Source: Casuarius casuarius (taxonomy: Eukaryota; Chordata; Aves; Casuariiformes; Casuariidae). Taken from it: a DNA stretch of 64,000 nucleotides. The notes beneath the pieces were generated by a model. It had not been told where the DNA came from, searched no databases, and worked only from the letters and a program-made list of their open reading frames with translations. A program made the translations under genes and the position numbers. Positions 60,999 through 64,000 of this stretch are shown in pieces (the first letter of the stretch is position 1; each line of letters opens with the position of its first letter). The stretch spans positions 3,097,988-3,161,987 of the forward strand of contig PTFA01000005.1 in NCBI GenBank assembly GCA_003342895.1, given 5' to 3'.

Positions 60999-62084
60999 TT
61001 TTGTGGACAAAGAAACACACTTTATCAGCACAAACGATTTATTGTTAGTGTAATTAAAGACTTAACCATTTAATCAAAGCATTATTATTAGTTCAGTTAC
61101 AATGGCACTAACATTAACAGTCCAATTTATCTAATTATTACAAGAAAAGCTACACTAATTATACAGTTAACATTGCTGTGCATAAACTTTCTAGTACCTA
61201 CGCCTTTTGTCTGGTGTTACACTCACTCTTCCACTGTCTCTGTGGCTCCTAGGGTTAACAGTTTTCCTCAAAAAGAAGAATTATGGCGAGTCATCAATGT
61301 ACCATGTTCTCCACTGGGAGGATTTTGATATTGATGGTGTTCCTTGCTCTAGTGTCTGTGCTTGGGTTTATTTTTATATGTTTTCTAATGTGCTATATCA
61401 TGCTCTTTCTTTATTGCTTCACAATTCCTTGCTATAACTAAATTCAGTATACATGGTATATTTTATATTATGTCGGATACTTGCTCTTTGTTCTCTTTGT
61501 TATCCTTAAAACCAGTTTCACCCAGCTCCCAAGGTTGCATTCCTTTAGTGACCAGTAATTGACCACTGGTGATATGTTTATAACCCTGAGGCCTCTGGTA
61601 TCACCTGGTGCCTGTGCTTTCAAGGCCTCTGCTATCATCCTACACTTGCACTCCTCTTCACTACGTTAGTACTCTAGGGTNATAGATAGTTCACTCTGCA
61701 CAGAATAACGACTTATTGTTACTAACTATAGTTACAGAGAGAGACACAAAAACTGCTATAATATACTACACAGTTGCACAAAGCTAAAACAAAGTTAAAA
61801 CACATTCGGTAATATTCACCTGATTGTTAGGCAACTGCTGCTACAGCTGAACAAGCTAAGACAAAGCCCCAGGCAGGCCAAGACAAGCCCAAACAAAGCT
61901 AGCCTTGACAAATCCCTGTCTCAAGGCAGTGCAAAACTAAATCAAAGCCTCTGGCCTGTTACCAGCAATGGCAACACCATTTCCACTGAGCTAGAAGGCT
62001 ACACAGTGAAGATACAGTTTCCACGTAGCATTCACATTTGTGACTCCATAAGTGTTACATCTATCGAGATATAATTGCTTGACA
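60999..62084 (-). mobile_element. Nested LTR insertion (family F, copy 2)
   Basis: On the minus strand, 61690 to 61000 matches LTR F copy 1 at 40.5-41.2 kb and ends ACTAACAATAAATCGTTTG, with an intact AATAAA. The part from 62084 to about 61690 ends in a similar AGTAACAATAAGTCG box, suggesting a second, partial LTR joined head to tail. The whole block interrupts repeat family E. Confidence 0.65.
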
Positions 62085-62390
62085 GCATAGCTAATGTTTT
62101 TTCTAATGTAGTTTAATGTTCATTAAGATACAGTATCCTGATAGTTTTGTCTGGATGTAGCATCCTAATAGTCTCAGCACATTCCAATATGGTCCTGCTC
62201 CAGGATCAATGACTAGATCATACATACTTTCTTGTTCTAGGGTCCCTGAAAATTAATTTTATACTTCAATGGCTTGAAATAATATATGCATGTAATACTT
62301 TTTCAACTACTTGTTCTTAATATCTAATTATGGCATGTTACTGGTATGTGTTTAAATCTGTTCGATTCTCTTCACATTACAAAACTACGC
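62085..62390. mobile_element. Repeat family E, copy 2, right half
   Basis: Resumes the match to copy 1 at ATAGCTAATGTTTT and continues through TTCTTGTTCTAGGGTC, ATATATGCATGTAAT-CTTTT and ACTTGTTCTTAATATCTAA to about 62390 (copy 1: 21070-21350). Confidence 0.7.
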
Positions 62391-63506
62391 CCTTAGTAAT
62401 GAGGAACCAAAACATGAATGCCCAACCACTGCTGAAAAATACCCTATGTGTGAGATTATAGAAGGTTTTGAAGCATATATGCACAATTTCAGCACAAGCN
62501 AAATTTGGTTCAATGTTGGAAGTTCAAAGCGTGTAAGTGGAAATGGTGCACGGGACACACAGTCCTGAAAACGCATGGGGAGAAAATTGCAGGAACACTG
62601 CCAAGCAGACCATCCCAGCATGCAGAACTCCAAGTGATCTTAGAGGTCCTGAGATGGTAAAAGGCTGGGTGACTTGTGATTTAGATTCTTGCATGTAGGA
62701 AATATGATTTGGGATATTTAATTGAGCCAAAAGGCAGTAGAAATCAGGAGATGGGAAGATTATTTTAAATAAGGATGGGTGTAAAGAGATTTATAAATGG
62801 ATAAGTCACTCTGGAAACCATTTATAGATTAGGCATGTAAACACTCATCAAAGGAACCCGACCAGGAAGCTGAATGGAATAATGGTGGATATGCTGTTAA
62901 AGAAGTTGCCAGCCTGAGCACAAACAGTAATGGCAAATATCAGTGCACAAGAGAAACATTGAGATCAAGAAAACAGGAAAGGGGAAAGAGGAATTAATAA
63001 ATGTGTGTCATAATGTGTTACATGATACCTGGGAACATACCTTGCATGTATGACTCCGCAAGTCATTAACTTGGCTAGAGGATCCTGCTTCGAGGGAGAA
63101 GTAACCATTACTATGCTTCAAGGACTGAGGAATGAAGCAAGAGTTGCAAATGCTGAATCAGTCATCCTGACTGAACAAGTGGTGCACAAGAACAGAACTG
63201 TCACAAAGGCATTAAGAAAGATAGTGAATAATAGCCACAAGGACTGAAAAGACCAGTTATCTTTGTTCTTGACAGTTTTAAGAAGCTCCAGTTGATTNGC
63301 ATGTGGCATTTAGTTCTTCCAAGTTTTGTCTGGAATGAAGACGCTCTTCACTATGCCCTTAATTTCACCAAGAAACACCTTCAGAGGGAGATATTCTAGC
63401 TTGGGTAACTGAGACACATCGGGAATGGTCAAAGATACAAGAGAAAATAAAGCAAGAGGTTGAAAGAGTAGGAGGGAGAGAAGCGAAGGTACCCCTTTGA
63501 ATACAT
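62391..63506. other. Unassigned, possibly decayed retroviral internal sequence
   Basis: It lies between the family E repeat and the integrase-like fragment. Purine-rich on the plus strand, with short open frames (for example 63050-63247, plus) that I cannot assign. Confidence 0.35.
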
Positions 63507-63692
63507 ATGTACAGAGAGGCAGGTGACTTCATTTTGTACTTGAAGTTGTTGACTAAAGAACACAATTTGCAGGCTAAATGGAAAGGACTATTTGTTGAAA
63601 TGCATGGACTACTAAGAATACTTGGTCATTTTATATCCCACAGAGAGCACAGAAAAATCAATAATCCNTTCCAACCCTATGGATATCATTGA
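63507..63692 (+). pseudogene. Possible retroviral integrase C-terminal fragment
   Basis: The frame contains GDFILYLK, a K/E-rich spacer and LQAKWKGLFVE. Retroviral integrases of the gammaretrovirus type end in an SH3-like domain with G-D-x-V...L-x-x-(K/R)-W-x-G-P-(Y/F)-x-V. The match is short, the P of WKGP is replaced, and the sequence continues without further similarity. Orientation is the same as the pol remnant at 60.1 kb. Confidence 0.4.
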
Positions 63693-63824
63693 AAAATGCA
63701 TGTTGCTTGCTTTGCTTTCACAATTTCTGGCTTTATTGTCATAAAAGGGAGGATGAAATAAAATCTTTCTTTGTAGGTCAGTGGACATGGCTTAAGTTAG
63801 AAACAAGAGAAGAACAGGAAGAGG

Positions 63825-64000
63825 CTGTCAGGGTACCCCAGGGGCTGGGGGCTGGTGTCGGGGGCCTCCGGGTAGGTGACAGAGTTGGGCCTCATCACCA
63901 GGGGCCATCCCACTGCCCCATGAGGGAGGAAGGGCATCTGGGGCCATCGGGGGGGCAGCCCCAGTCTGGGGCATTGGGCACTGCCACAGAGACGGGGCTG
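63825..64000. other. GC-rich block at the right edge
   Basis: The last ~175 bp turn abruptly GC-rich with recurring GGGGCCATC and GGGGC motifs. It could be the start of a minisatellite or of a gene-associated GC-rich region. It cannot be classified from what is visible. Confidence 0.4.

Overview
This is vertebrate nuclear DNA, almost certainly from a bird. It has intron-containing coding sequence with canonical splice sites, strong CpG depletion outside one promoter island, two 5'-truncated CR1-type LINEs ending in the CR1 3' octamer, and several AT-rich endogenous retroviral LTRs. There are no operons and no prokaryotic features. About 40 isolated single-base Ns are scattered through it.

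Only one cellular protein-coding gene can be supported: AMN1 (antagonist of mitotic exit network 1 homolog, a leucine-rich-repeat protein), on the minus strand. Its promoter is a CpG island at about 16.8-17.3 kb carrying a near-consensus ZNF143 site and a YY1 site. Four coding exons follow leftward (16978-17039, 11232-11364, 6844-6988, 2320-2537). They encode about 186 codons in a continuous reading frame. The roughly 70 C-terminal codons expected from the family must lie left of base 1. Intron 1 opens, just after exon 1, with a strongly strand-asymmetric C-rich minisatellite (16.2-16.8 kb). Intron 3 contains a degenerate LTR with an internal tandem duplication.

From 17.3 to 64 kb I find no intact gene. 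The landscape consists of two CR1 copies (17.9-19.9 and 56.8-59.3 kb, both minus strand) and at least five LTR families in several copies each. There is also a decayed retroviral pol on the plus strand at 60.1-63.7 kb, split by a nested LTR insertion, plus simple repeats and unassigned AT-rich sequence.

Three things stand out. (1) A roughly 700-bp island at 42.0-42.7 kb is packed with the palindrome ATCGAT (nine copies) and its CpG-decay forms, bounded by 44-bp direct repeats that differ only by transitions, with a perfect 19-bp inverted repeat at its left end. (2) Immediately to its right, at 42.8-42.9 kb, lies a large AT-rich palindrome bounded by inverted GCTAGC. (3) On the minus strand at 48.84-49.33 kb there is a broken protein-coding remnant that keeps a 77-codon open tail, a short 3' UTR and a poly(A) tract. 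It looks like a processed retrocopy, which is rare in birds, though a decayed terminal exon is an alternative. I could not name its parent.
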